From NCBI RefSeq assembly GCF_005796205.1, contig NZ_VAHN01000004.1, positions 186,001-250,000 on the forward strand: a stretch of 64,000 nucleotides of DNA, given 5' to 3'. This DNA comes from Pseudarthrobacter sp. NamE2. Its GTDB lineage: Bacteria > Actinomycetota > Actinomycetes > Actinomycetales > Micrococcaceae. Made by a program: the position numbers and the translations under genes. Each line of letters starts with the position of its first letter. Within the stretch, counting starts at the first letter, position 1. This document shows positions 1 through 8,500 of the stretch, one piece after another. The notes below the pieces were generated by a model, which ran no database searches, was not told where the DNA came from, and worked only from the letters and a program-made list of their open reading frames with translations.

Positions 1-447
1 GTCGACGGGATTGTCCTGCACCAGCTGCTGCAGTGGCACCACATGCTCAGCCACACCGGGGCCGGCGACCCGAAGACCGTGGCGGGCCTGGAACTGAACA
101 CGCTGGCGGACGGACTCTTCCACAGTGCCATGTGGGTGTTGGTGGTGGCCGCCGCCGTCCTGGCCATCCGGGCCCACAGGCAGCGGCGGCTGTCCGCGGG
201 CTGGCGGCTCCACGGTGGTTTGGTGCTCGCCGGCTGGGGCGTGTTCAACGTGGTGGAGGGCCTGGTGAACCACCAGCTGCTTGGCATCCACCACGTCCGC
301 GACGACCTCGGCGGCCCGCTGGCGTGGGACCTGGGGTTCCTTGGCCTCAGTGTGCTGCTTGCCGCCGTAGGGCTGTTTCTGTACCGGAAAGGCAATCGAC
401 TGGAAAAACCGGAGGAGGTGGCCCAGGACAGTAAGCATGCCGACTAA
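1..447 (+). CDS. DUF2243 family membrane protein, 5' end cut by window
   Basis: The frame is open from the first base and runs 148 residues to a TAA at 445-447. The visible part opens with VDGIVLHQLLQWHHM, the conserved first-helix motif of DUF2243 proteins, and carries a second related motif (NHQLLGIHHV) near residues 90-99. Three hydrophobic stretches follow the first motif, around residues 38-57, 70-88 and 108-125, so this is an integral membrane protein with its basic C-terminus probably in the cytoplasm. The family has no established function; the paired His motifs could bind a metal, which is inference. The manganese catalase gene starts 62 bases downstream on the same strand, so the two may be cotranscribed. 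The true start lies outside the window. Confidence 0.85.
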   Translation, partial: VDGIVLHQLLQWHHMLSHTGAGDPKTVAGLELNTLADGLFHSAMWVLVVAAAVLAIRAHRQRRLSAGWRLHGGLVLAGWGVFNVVEGLVNHQLLGIHHVRDDLGGPLAWDLGFLGLSVLLAAVGLFLYRKGNRLEKPEEVAQDSKHAD

Positions 448-509
448 GTTCGGCATCCTCGGAACTGAACGGTTCCACCAATCGCAGCGAAGCCTGAGAG
501 GACATACTC

Positions 510-1394
510 GTGGTTTTCTTTCACAAGCAGGAACTTCAATACAAGGCCACCCCGGACAAGCCGGACGCGGTCTACGCCCGGAAGCTGCAGGAGGTGCTCG
601 GCGGCCAGTACGGCGAGATCACCGTTGCCATGCAGTACTCGTTCCAGGCCTGGAACGCCCATATCCCCGGGAAGTACCGGGACATGCTCTTCGGTATCGG
701 CGCTGAGGAATTCGGCCACGTCGAAATGCTGGCCACCATGATCGCGCAGCTGCTGGAGAAGGCCCCGCTCGGGATCACCGAGGACGCCGTCCAGTCCGAC
801 CCCACCATCGCCGCAGTCGTTGGCGGCACCGACATCCAGTCCGCCATCGTGGCAGGAGCCGGCGTCCGTCCCGTGGACAGCATGGGCAACCCCTGGCAGG
901 GCAGCTACATCACCGCCAGCGGAAACCTGCTTGCGGACTTCTGGGCCAACGCCAACGCCGAGATGCAGGGCCGGCTCCAGGTGGCCCGGCTGTACCACAT
1001 GACCGATGACCACGGCATCCGGGACATGCTTTCGTTCCTGCTGGCGCGCGACACCATGCACCAGAACCAGTGGGTTGCCGCGGCGAAGGAACTGCAGGAG
1101 GAAGGCGCCGAAAACTTCCCGGTGCCCAGCAACTTCCCCCTCAACAAGGAGATGCGGGACGTCGCCTACGAGTACCGGAACTTCTCCGACGGCCAGGCCG
1201 CGGCCGAAGGAACCTGGGCCAAGGGTCCCACCCCGGACGGCCTGGGCGAGTTCAGCTACGTTGCGGAGCCACCGGCCGGCGTGCCCATGCCGCCGCCCAC
1301 CCACCCGGACTCACGCTTCTACGGCACTACCGAACTGCCCAACACCATGGAAAAGATGGCGGGCACCGTCCAGGACAAGCTCCACAAGGAATAA
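510..1394 (+). CDS. Manganese (non-haem) catalase
   Basis: The 294-residue product matches the usual length and pattern of dimanganese catalases, which convert hydrogen peroxide to water and oxygen in the cytoplasm. Putative manganese ligands are visible: E36, E67 and H70 (motif AEEFGH), E151 (NAEMQGR) and H184 (DTMHQNQW). These sit in the four-helix ferritin-like core. The C-terminal tail is rich in Pro and Gly, as in other members. The start is the GTG at 510, which has a GAGAGG site about 8 bases upstream. The gene follows a DUF2243 membrane gene and is separated from the opposing ctaD by a strong hairpin. It is probably part of peroxide defence. Confidence 0.95.
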   Translation: MVFFHKQELQYKATPDKPDAVYARKLQEVLGGQYGEITVAMQYSFQAWNAHIPGKYRDMLFGIGAEEFGHVEMLATMIAQLLEKAPLGITEDAVQSDPTIAAVVGGTDIQSAIVAGAGVRPVDSMGNPWQGSYITASGNLLADFWANANAEMQGRLQVARLYHMTDDHGIRDMLSFLLARDTMHQNQWVAAAKELQEEGAENFPVPSNFPLNKEMRDVAYEYRNFSDGQAAAEGTWAKGPTPDGLGEFSYVAEPPAGVPMPPPTHPDSRFYGTTELPNTMEKMAGTVQDKLHKE

Positions 1395-1399
1395 CTCCG

Positions 1400-1477
1400 C
1401 GATACGCAAATAATCCTGCGGTATACAAAACCGCCGGCGCTGCCAAGTATCGGCGGCGCCGGCGCTTTTGCGTATCG
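1400..1477. terminator. Nested palindrome between converging catalase and ctaD genes
   Basis: Perfect 11-base outer arms (CGATACGCAAA at 1400-1410 and its complement at 1467-1477) enclose perfect 8-base GC-rich arms (GCCGGCGC at 1433-1440 and its complement at 1456-1463). The inner right arm is followed by a short T run. The position between two converging genes fits a bidirectional terminator. Confidence 0.7.
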
Positions 1478-1549
1478 GGAAATATGTCCTGCGTCGGGAA
1501 CAGCACAACGGCGGCACCTGGCCGGGCGCCGCCGTCGAACTGCAAGTGG

Positions 1550-3301
1550 TTACTCGTTGGGGTTCGGGGAGCGGACGTCCTTCTCGCCGATGTCCGCCGC
1601 GCCCAGCACGTCGGCCGCGGGGCCGTGGACCGGTGCGTGCAGCCGCACGCTCAGCTCCGGATGGTGCAGGTCCAGTGCCGGCCGCTCGGAGCGGATCCGC
1701 GGCAGCGAGGTGAAGTTGTGGCGCGGGGGCGGGCAGGAGGTGGCCCATTCCAGCGAGCCGCCGAAGCCCCAGGGATCGTCCACGGTCACTTTTTTGCCCG
1801 TGCGCCAAGTGATGTACACGTTCCAGAAGAACGGAATCACGGAGGCGCCCAGGAGGTAGGAACCAATGGTGGAGAACTGGTTCATTGCCATGAAGTTGTC
1901 CTCCGGCATGTAGTCGGCGTACCGCCGGGGCATGCCCAGGACGCCCAGCCAGTGCTGGATCAGGAACGTCGCATGGAAGCCCACAAAAAGCATCCAGAAG
2001 TGGATCTTGCCGAGGCGCTCGTTCAGCATGGTGCCGGTGAACTTGGGCCACCAGAAGTAGAACCCGGCGAACATCGCGAACACCACGGTGCCGAACACCA
2101 CGTAGTGGAAGTGGGCCACCACGAAGTAGCTGTCCGATACGTGGAAGTCCAGCGGCGGCGAGGCCAGGATGATGCCGGTGAGTCCGCCGAAGAGGAAGGT
2201 CGCCAGGAACCCGATGCTCCACAGCATGGGGGTTTCAAAGGTGATCGAGCCGCCCCACATGGTTCCGATCCAGTTGAAGAATTTCACGCCCGTGGGCACC
2301 GCGATCAGCATTGTCATGAATGCGAAGAACGGCAGGAACACGGCGCCTGTCACGTACATGTGGTGCGCCCACACAGTAACCGAAAGGGCGCCGATGGCGA
2401 TGGTGGCGTACACGATGCCCTTGTACCCGAACAGCGGCTTCCGGCTGAACACCGGGAAGATCTCGGACACGATGCCGAAGAACGGCAGCGCGATGATGTA
2501 CACCTCAGGGTGGCCGAAGAACCAGAACAGGTGCTGCCAGAGGATGGCGCCGCCGTTTGCGGGATCGAAGATATGGGCCCCGAACTTCCTGTCGGCCCCC
2601 AGCGCGAACAGGGCGGCGGCCAGCGGCGGGAAGGCCATCAGCACCAGGATGCCGGTGATAAGCGTGTTCCAGGTGAAGATCGGCATCCGCCACATGGTCA
2701 TGCCCGGAGCGCGCATGCAAATGATGGTGGTGATGAAGTTGACCGAGCCCAGGATGGTACCGAAGCCGGACAGCGCCAGCCCGAACACCCACAGGTCACC
2801 GCCGACGCCTGGAGTGAAGGTGGTATTGGACAGCGGGGCGTAGGCGAACCAGCCGAAGGACGCCGCGCCCTGCGGGGTGATGAACCCGGCCGTTGCGATG
2901 GTGGAGCCGAACAGGAAGAACCAGTAGGCCAACGCGTTCAACCGGGGGAAGGCCACGTCCGGCGCCCCGATCTGCAGCGGCATGATCACGTTCGCGAACC
3001 CGGCGAACAGCGGGGTGGCGAACATCAGCAGCATCACCGTGCCGTGCATGGTGAACAGCTGGTTGTACTGCTCCTTGGTCTGCAGGATCTGCATGCCGGG
3101 CTGGAAAAGCTCCGCGCGGATCAGCAGCGCCATCAGGCCGGCCAGGACAAAGAACACGAAGGACGTGATGAGGTACAGGTAGCCGATGGTCTTGTGGTCC
3201 GTGGAGGTGATCCAGTTGACCACGATGCTGCCTTTGGGGCGCCGGACCGTGGACGGCGCCGCTGTTGCCGACGTGGTGCCCGTGTTCTGGGTGGTGGTCA
3301 T
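1550..3301 (-). CDS. ctaD: Cytochrome c oxidase subunit I (aa3 type)
   Basis: This 583-residue polytopic membrane protein is the catalytic subunit of the terminal oxidase. It carries the haem a ligand motif (TMHGTVM), the CuB histidine and cross-linked tyrosine motif (GHPEVY), the HH pair (WAHHMYVTG) and the haem a3 and a ligands (VAHFHYVV). It reduces oxygen to water at the plasma membrane and pumps protons. The start is an ATG at 3301 that shares one base with the ctaC stop (TAATG), so translation is coupled to subunit II. The C-terminal 60 residues after the last helix are Pro and Arg rich and poorly conserved, as is common in actinobacterial CtaD. Subunit III and the bc1 genes are not in the window. 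Confidence 0.97.
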   Translation of the reverse strand: MTTTQNTGTTSATAAPSTVRRPKGSIVVNWITSTDHKTIGYLYLITSFVFFVLAGLMALLIRAELFQPGMQILQTKEQYNQLFTMHGTVMLLMFATPLFAGFANVIMPLQIGAPDVAFPRLNALAYWFFLFGSTIATAGFITPQGAASFGWFAYAPLSNTTFTPGVGGDLWVFGLALSGFGTILGSVNFITTIICMRAPGMTMWRMPIFTWNTLITGILVLMAFPPLAAALFALGADRKFGAHIFDPANGGAILWQHLFWFFGHPEVYIIALPFFGIVSEIFPVFSRKPLFGYKGIVYATIAIGALSVTVWAHHMYVTGAVFLPFFAFMTMLIAVPTGVKFFNWIGTMWGGSITFETPMLWSIGFLATFLFGGLTGIILASPPLDFHVSDSYFVVAHFHYVVFGTVVFAMFAGFYFWWPKFTGTMLNERLGKIHFWMLFVGFHATFLIQHWLGVLGMPRRYADYMPEDNFMAMNQFSTIGSYLLGASVIPFFWNVYITWRTGKKVTVDDPWGFGGSLEWATSCPPPRHNFTSLPRIRSERPALDLHHPELSVRLHAPVHGPAADVLGAADIGEKDVRSPNPNE

Positions 3302-4191
3302 TACGGTTCAGTCCTTTGCTGTGCTGCCTCCAGGGCCGGCCGGCTGGGGTTCCGGTCGTATTGGTCGCCCAGGATGCCGGTGTTGCCGCGTGCGCGGAGG
3401 TCGGCGATGTGGCTGTCGTATTCCTGCTGGGTCACCACGCGGACGTTGAAGAGCATCTCGGAGTGGTATTCACCGCAGAGTTCGGCGCATTTGCCGGTGA
3501 AGGTGCCGGTGCGGTTGGGCGTGATGTTGATATACCGGTGGTACTGGTTGTCACCGGGGTACATGTCCCGCTTCTGCAGGAACTCAACCACCCAGAAGGA
3601 GTGCTGGACGTCGCGGGAGTTCACCTGAATCTCCACCGACCGCCCCACCGGCAGGTACAGCGTGGGGAGCCGGTCCGGGGTGCCCCAGTCGCCGTTGAGG
3701 TGGGCCTGGACGCCCGGGTCCTCGTGGACGTCCTCCTTGACGTAGTTGAAGTCCCAGGACCACTGCTTGCCGCGGACGTCGATTACCACATCAGGGTCGG
3801 GATCGCGGGCGTCGATGGCCCGCTGGTCCCGGTCCGTGAACACGAACAAAACGCCGACGATCATGAGCGGCACGGACAGGTAGAACACTTCCATCGGCAG
3901 GTTGTAACTCATCTGCGCCGGGAAGCCGACGGTGTTTTTCCTCCGCCGGTAGGCCACGATCACCCAGATCATCAGCCCCCACGTGATGACGCCGATAATG
4001 ACGGCCGCGATCCACGAGTTGACCCACAGGTCAGTAATGAGGGGGGTGTTGTCCGTGGTGTCCCGCTCGCCGGGCAGGAATCCGCGCTGGACGTCCGCGC
4101 TGCAGGACGTACCCGCCCCCAGGATGGCGAGCCCGGACAGGAGGGCCGCGGCGCGCCGCATCGTGTGGTTGGTTCGGGGTTTAGTACGCAC
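3301..4191 (-). CDS. ctaC: Cytochrome c oxidase subunit II, lipoprotein with CuA site
   Basis: I chose the GTG at 4191, which has GGAGGG seven bases upstream, giving 296 residues. A longer frame to 4239 lacks a site. The N-terminus is a lipoprotein signal with the cleavage Cys in GAGTSC near residue 30. Two transmembrane helices follow (around residues 55-75 and 95-115). The periplasmic cupredoxin domain holds the CuA motif [12 protein letters not shown] and an upstream ligand His in DVQHSFW. The protein accepts electrons from cytochrome c and passes them to subunit I. It precedes ctaD in an operon with a one-base overlap. Confidence 0.95.
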   Translation of the reverse strand: MRTKPRTNHTMRRAAALLSGLAILGAGTSCSADVQRGFLPGERDTTDNTPLITDLWVNSWIAAVIIGVITWGLMIWVIVAYRRRKNTVGFPAQMSYNLPMEVFYLSVPLMIVGVLFVFTDRDQRAIDARDPDPDVVIDVRGKQWSWDFNYVKEDVHEDPGVQAHLNGDWGTPDRLPTLYLPVGRSVEIQVNSRDVQHSFWVVEFLQKRDMYPGDNQYHRYINITPNRTGTFTGKCAELCGEYHSEMLFNVRVVTQQEYDSHIADLRARGNTGILGDQYDRNPSRPALEAAQQRTEP

Positions 4192-4421
4192 GCGTTTCCC
4201 TCCGGAAGGCACCAGAGGCCCAACTGCTTGAGCCCACACCTCGGCTCACGCCCGGGGCGGTCGTGTGCCCACCCTAGCGCGGGAAAGGCGCGGTTGGGAA
4301 GAGTAATTCGTGCCCCCTCCACGCGCGGAAGTTTTTGGGCAGATATGCAGGCTTCCAGGCGGTTTAGGTCGGCATACCTGGACGAAAACTTAGGGGAAGG
4401 GGGCGGCTGCCGGAGGGGATA

Positions 4422-4667
4422 TTACGACGGCAATCCATCATCCGGGCCGGCACCGGAGCAGATTTCGTTCGCGGCCATCGCCAGCAGCTCCCGTTCAGTG
4501 GCAGGCAGGGACAGGACGCCTTCCACGTAGGCCTGGACCTCATACTCACCCGCCGCGCCGCTCATGCTGAAGTACTGCAGCCACAGCTCACCGATGGTGA
4601 TGTCGGCGGCCTCCATGACTTCCTTAAGCCGGATGCGCTGTTCCGGTTCGTCGGTTTCGAAGCCCAT
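4422..4667 (-). CDS. Small conserved acidic protein, function unknown
   Basis: The 81-residue frame starts at the ATG at 4667, preceded by AGGGGTGG at a good distance; an upstream ATG in the same frame has no such site. The product is acidic and mostly helical, with a central segment EYEVQAYVEGVLSLP and an ending rich in Gly, Pro and Ser. No domain, signal peptide or membrane segment is visible and I do not recognise the family. It is the last of three small minus-strand genes (4422-5214) that look cotranscribed, with 59 bases separating it from the next one. The three may work together, but nothing in the sequences says how. Confidence 0.6.
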   Translation of the reverse strand: MGFETDEPEQRIRLKEVMEAADITIGELWLQYFSMSGAAGEYEVQAYVEGVLSLPATERELLAMAANEICSGAGPDDGLPS

Positions 4668-4726
4668 AAAGGCCACCCCTGACAGTGTTGGCGGTGCGAT
4701 GGCTTGTGCCATCCCCGGATACCGGC

Positions 4727-4957
4727 TCATCCCGGCAGCGGGTTGTCCGGAACCTCCACCTGGAAGCCGCATTCGCAACGGAGCACGCGGGTGGCCAAAT
4801 AGACGGTCAACGTCTCCGGCATTGGCCGGTCCGTGTACGGGCTTTGGATGGTCCGGAATTCCCCGCCGGCAGTGCCCATGGGCTGTCCGCAGTGGATGTA
4901 GTGTCCGCCGGACACCAGCACATCCGGAGTGCCGGTGCGGCTGTGCACGCGGGACAT
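4727..4957 (-). CDS. Small protein with a CxC motif, function unknown
   Basis: The 76-residue product starts at an ATG whose last base pairs with the stop of the upstream gene (TGATG overlap), which fixes the start and implies translational coupling. A CEC motif near residue 62 (RVLRCECGFQ) and another Cys near residue 24 suggest a small metal-binding or redox-active fold, though this is inference. The final residues are Pro rich. No membrane segment or signal peptide is seen. It sits between two other unknown small genes and shares their strand. I do not recognise the family. Confidence 0.55.
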   Translation of the reverse strand: MSRVHSRTGTPDVLVSGGHYIHCGQPMGTAGGEFRTIQSPYTDRPMPETLTVYLATRVLRCECGFQVEVPDNPLPG

Positions 4958-5214
4958 CAGGCTACGGCAGGGTAGCTGGTGAGGATGTAGTCGGCCGCCG
5001 CAGGGCCGCACATGTGCAGGTGGCAGTTGTTGACGTCCACTCCGCACCGGTGCATTCCGGCGCGGAACGCCTGGTCCGACTTCACGCGCACGTGGTGGAG
5101 TTCGGCCCAGCTCACGTACAGGCCGTAGAGGCAGTCCGGGTCCAGGGTGGACTCGCTGGAGGGGTCAGCCACGGTTGACTGGTTGAGGAATTGTTGGAAA
5201 TGCGATGTCGCCAC
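4957..5214 (-). CDS. Small conserved protein, function unknown
   Basis: The 85-residue frame begins at the GTG at 5214; the ribosome site is weak (AAAGA-like), so the start is less certain. The product has three Cys residues and two adjacent His in its C-terminal half (NNCHLHMCG), which could be a metal site. It leads a three-gene group of small minus-strand genes, with a one-base overlap to the next. No signal or membrane helix is visible. Function is unknown; coupling with the CxC-containing neighbour is the only contextual clue. Confidence 0.55.
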   Translation of the reverse strand: MATSHFQQFLNQSTVADPSSESTLDPDCLYGLYVSWAELHHVRVKSDQAFRAGMHRCGVDVNNCHLHMCGPAAADYILTSYPAVA

Positions 5215-5445
5215 GTCAGGAATCTTTCGCGCCTGCTTGACGCTGCCGTTGGACTACAGCAGCTGCTCCTCGATGGCCCTTGCAGAGGAGGCCGGGAGAA
5301 CGGGCCATGATTCCCGTCACATTTCCGAATGTACCCGGGCTGGTGCCGGTTGTACAGCGGGGTAACTTACGACGGCGGCGCCAGCCAAGGTGCCTCGCGC
5401 ACCAATGTGCCCGGCCGGAATGCGGGAAGGCGCCGGGAACAGCAA

Positions 5446-5474
5446 GGCACCCCGGGCGGTCCGCCCGGGGTGCC
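5446..5474. terminator. Strong GC-rich hairpin downstream of DUF1540 gene
   Basis: GGCACCCCGGGCGG at 5446-5459 is followed, after one base, by its exact complement at 5461-5474. It lies 36 bases beyond the stop of the minus-strand DUF1540 gene and is followed on that strand by TTGCTGTT. This fits an intrinsic terminator. Apart from this hairpin the 5215-5510 interval holds nothing I can support. Confidence 0.65.
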
Positions 5475-5510
5475 CGGAGGTGCGCAGAGGGATGCGGTTC
5501 CGAAGAAGGG

Positions 5511-5795
5511 TCAGGCGTGCGAGTAGGTGAGGCAGTCGGCGTTGTCCCGGCCTGGGCCGACATGCACCTCGGGCGCCTTGCACATCAGATGGTCGTTGTG
5601 GATGCATTCGCTGCGCTGGCAGGCTCCGACGTCGGCCAGGACCTTGGGCAACCCGCCGTGCACACCCGTTTCAATGAACGTGGCGCAGTGCGCATGGTTT
5701 TCTGCGCCGCCCACGGTGATGGCGGCAGCATTGCAGTTGGTGTGGTCGTTAAAGGAACAGTTCGTTACGCTGCAGTCTGCGACGTGCGAGGTCAT
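5511..5795 (-). CDS. DUF1540 double-repeat cysteine-rich protein
   Basis: The start is the ATG at 5795 with AAGGAGG closely upstream, giving 94 residues; the frame extends further but without a site. Two copies of the DUF1540 pattern are visible: CSVTNCSFNDHTNC followed by a conserved Cys (HCATF), and a second CQRSECIHNDHLMC followed by DCLTY. The eight paired cysteines suggest a small metal-binding protein, but the family has no assigned role. It is transcribed away from the phosphodiesterase gene and ends before a strong hairpin. A short palindrome (ATAAGCGTGCTTAT) lies in its upstream region. Confidence 0.85.
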   Translation of the reverse strand: MTSHVADCSVTNCSFNDHTNCNAAAITVGGAENHAHCATFIETGVHGGLPKVLADVGACQRSECIHNDHLMCKAPEVHVGPGRDNADCLTYSHA

Positions 5796-5962
5796 TGGAA
5801 AGTCCTCCTTGGCCGGCCACCCCGGATAGGCAGCTCCGTGAAACCCACCGTAGACCCGCAACGGCCAATCAAAAAGACCCAATTGTGTTGCCTAATTTCC
5901 CGGTTTTCGGGCAATTACAATGCATAACCAAAAGGGGTAGCACAGACTCTTCCCCCGGGATC

Positions 5963-5976
5963 ATAAGCGTGCTTAT
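5963..5976. promoter_or_regulatory. Short palindrome between DUF1540 and phosphodiesterase genes
   Basis: ATAAGCGTGCTTAT is a palindrome with 6-base arms in the AT-richer region between two divergent genes. It may be an operator for either gene. Comparable TAAG-type palindromes occur upstream of other small stress-type genes in this window. Confidence 0.35.
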
Positions 5977-6063
5977 TATGTAGTTCTTTATCGGCGGCAA
6001 GCAGTGCCCGTCAGCACATTGGCTGCGGACCGAATTGGACGCGGCACGGCTGAAAGGGGGCAC

Positions 6064-6996
6064 ATGCAGCTTGTCCGGGCGGAGTACCCCACCCCCAACC
6101 ATGTGCTGGTGCACGTTAGTGATCCGCATTTTGTGGCTGAGGGGCTGCTGTACGGGGAGATGGACCCCCAGCTTGGCCTGGTGGAAGTCATGGACGCCAT
6201 CGAAGCCAGCCGGCTGAAAGCGGATGCCATCATCTTCTCTGGCGACCTGACGGACAAGGGTAACGAAGAGGCCTACCGCCGGCTCAGGACCATCTGCGAT
6301 GCCTACGCGGCCAGGATGGGGGGCAGGATCATTTGGACCATGGGCAACCATGATGACCGCACCAACTTCCAGCGCCTGATGCTGGACGAGGAGCCGCGGC
6401 CCGGCCCCGTGGACCGTCGCTATAACCTGGGCGGGCTGCGGGTGCTGGTATTGGACTCCTCCATCCCGGGTTCCCATCACGGCGAAATCGATGGGGACCA
6501 GCTGCGCTGGCTTGCCGGGGAGCTGGAGACACCGGCCGATGACGGCACCCTCCTGGTGGTCCACCATCCGCCGGTACCGCCGGTCCAGGACCTCGCGGTG
6601 CTTTCCGAGCTGCGGAACCAGGAGCCCCTGGCCCGGGTCCTGAAAGGCAGCGACGTGATCGGCATCCTGTCCGGCCACACGCACTGTTCCGCCTTCTCGG
6701 GCTTCGCCGGCATCCCGGTGTCCGTGGCCGCCTCCACCAGTTACACCCAGGATCTCGCGCTTCCTGCGGGCCAGATGCAGGGCCGCGACGGCGCCCGCTC
6801 GTACAACCTGATCCGGATCCATGGCCGCACAGTTGTCACCGCCGTGGTCCCGGTGGGGACCTACCGCAGCTTTGGCACCCCTGTGACAGCCGAAGAGACC
6901 CGGCAGCGGCTCGCCGCCGCCGTCGTTATTCCTGGCCACACCGTTCCTGACCAAGCCGCCAACCCATCAGGAGGCACCCTCAGCGGCCGCAGATAG
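6064..6996 (+). CDS. cpdA: CpdA-like metallophosphoesterase
   Basis: The 310-residue product begins at the ATG at 6064 with GAAAGGGGG just upstream. It shows the full calcineurin-type dimetal set: VHVSDPHF (D-x-H), FSGDLTDKG (GD), MGNHDD (GNHD), VVHHPP and SGHTHCSAF (GHTH). The layout matches the class III cyclic-nucleotide phosphodiesterases that hydrolyse cAMP in the cytoplasm; activity on other phosphodiesters is possible. No signal peptide is seen. The next gene starts 31 bases downstream, so it may be the first gene of the CDP-alditol operon that follows, which leaves open a role in that pathway. Confidence 0.85.
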   Translation: MQLVRAEYPTPNHVLVHVSDPHFVAEGLLYGEMDPQLGLVEVMDAIEASRLKADAIIFSGDLTDKGNEEAYRRLRTICDAYAARMGGRIIWTMGNHDDRTNFQRLMLDEEPRPGPVDRRYNLGGLRVLVLDSSIPGSHHGEIDGDQLRWLAGELETPADDGTLLVVHHPPVPPVQDLAVLSELRNQEPLARVLKGSDVIGILSGHTHCSAFSGFAGIPVSVAASTSYTQDLALPAGQMQGRDGARSYNLIRIHGRTVVTAVVPVGTYRSFGTPVTAEETRQRLAAAVVIPGHTVPDQAANPSGGTLSGRR

Positions 6997-7027
6997 CAGC
7001 CGCTTCCCAGTAGTGAAAGGACCAGCC

Positions 7028-8500
7028 ATGGATCTGCAGCCACCCTCTTTCCCGCCCGGAACCGGCGATGCCCGGCACCCGCAGGATACCGCCCGCCGAC
7101 GAAATGCGGCCGTCATTCTTGCCGGCGGCGTCGGGGCACGGATGGGCCTGGACATCCCCAAGCAGTTTGTGCCCATCGCCGGCCGGACCAGCCTTGAGCA
7201 TACGGTAGAACTCTTCCAGTCCTGCGAGCTGGTGGACCAGATCATTGTCATGATGGCGCCGGGATACATTCCCAAGGCCGCGGAACTGCTGCTGGAAAAA
7301 CGCGGGCGCGGCAAGATTACCGCGATCCTCCCGGGCGGCGCGGACCGCAGCGCGACATCCCGGCTGGCCCTGGATGCCATCGCAGATAAGGACGCCAACG
7401 TCATCTTCCACGACGCCGTCCGGCCGCTGCTCGACCCCGACATCATCGGTGCCTGCATCCGCGCACTCGACATCTACGGCGCGGTGGACACCGCCATTCC
7501 CTCCGCGGACACCATCGTCGAGGTGGACGAGGACAACTTCATCCGGGCAGTGCCGCCGCGGGCCAAGCTCCGCCGCGGCCAGACCCCGCAGGCGTTCCGG
7601 ATGCCCGTGATCGCGCAGGCCTACGAGCGGGCCGTGCAGGACCCGGACTTCGCCGCCACGGACGACTGCTCGGTAGTGCTCAAGTACTGCCCGGACGTCC
7701 CCATCTTCGTGGTGGACGGGGACGACGCCAACATCAAGATCACCCAGCCCATCGACATCCACATCGCGGACAAGCTGTTCCAGCTCAAGCACAAAACCGC
7801 GCTTCCCGGCGGCAGTACCGAGGGCCTCCGCAACAAAGTGGTGGTGGTGTTCGGGGCAAGCTCCGGCATCGGCCTGGAGCTGGTGCAGCAGCTGGAAGCG
7901 GAAGGCGCGCTCGTCGTCGGGCAAAGCCGAAGCGGCAGCGGCACCTTCGTGGAGGACCGGCATTGCGTGGTGCAGGCGCTTGCCGATGCTGCAGCCGCGT
8001 ATGGCCGGGTGGACCACGTAATCCTCACCGCCGGGGTCCTCAGCGTTGGACCGCTGGCCCGGCTGACCGACGAGCAGCTGCACCACGACGTGGACGTGAA
8101 CCTCACCGCGGCGTTCATCGTGGCGCAGGAATCGCAACGGTACCTGGACGCGAGCAAGGGATCGCTCACGCTGTTCGCCTCCAGCTCCTACACCCGCGGC
8201 CGCGCGAACTACACCGTCTACTCGGCCACCAAGGCGGCCATCGTCAACCTCACCCAGGCGCTCGCGGACGAATGGAGCGCCGACGGCATCCGGGTGAACT
8301 GCATCAGCCCCAGCCGGACGGCCACGCCCATGCGGACGCGGGCCTTCGGCGAGGAGGATGAGGGATCACTGCTGCCGGCCGCCGCTGTAGCGGGAGCGAG
8401 CATCCAGGTGCTGGCATCGGCCATGACAGGACAGGTGGTGGACGTCCGGCTTCCCTATACGGACCCCACCACCGATCCGCACCTGGTGCCGTCGCCATGA
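7028..8500 (+). CDS. Fused IspD/TarI-type cytidylyltransferase and SDR reductase, probable CDP-ribitol synthase
   Basis: The start is the ATG at 7028 with GAAAGGA six bases upstream; the product has 490 residues. Residues 1-250 are an IspD/TarI nucleotidyltransferase: AGGVGARMGLDIPKQF binds CTP, followed by GGADRSATS, FHDAVRPLL and GQTPQAF. Residues 258-490 are a short-chain reductase with the nucleotide motif GASSGIG and the active-site set SSSY plus YSATK. This fusion is the arrangement of Haemophilus Bcs1, which reduces ribulose 5-phosphate and activates the product as CDP-ribitol. TarI and TarJ do the same as separate proteins, with a different reductase fold. An isoprenoid MEP role is unlikely given the reductase and the LicD-type neighbour. 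It overlaps the next gene by 4 bases. Confidence 0.85.
   Translation: MDLQPPSFPPGTGDARHPQDTARRRNAAVILAGGVGARMGLDIPKQFVPIAGRTSLEHTVELFQSCELVDQIIVMMAPGYIPKAAELLLEKRGRGKITAILPGGADRSATSRLALDAIADKDANVIFHDAVRPLLDPDIIGACIRALDIYGAVDTAIPSADTIVEVDEDNFIRAVPPRAKLRRGQTPQAFRMPVIAQAYERAVQDPDFAATDDCSVVLKYCPDVPIFVVDGDDANIKITQPIDIHIADKLFQLKHKTALPGGSTEGLRNKVVVVFGASSGIGLELVQQLEAEGALVVGQSRSGSGTFVEDRHCVVQALADAAAAYGRVDHVILTAGVLSVGPLARLTDEQLHHDVDVNLTAAFIVAQESQRYLDASKGSLTLFASSSYTRGRANYTVYSATKAAIVNLTQALADEWSADGIRVNCISPSRTATPMRTRAFGEEDEGSLLPAAAVAGASIQVLASAMTGQVVDVRLPYTDPTTDPHLVPSP

Noticed and set aside
1070..3628. An 852-codon open frame on the plus strand
   Set aside because: It lies antisense to ctaD and ctaC, is full of Arg, Gly and His runs typical of high-GC antisense frames, and shows no domain.
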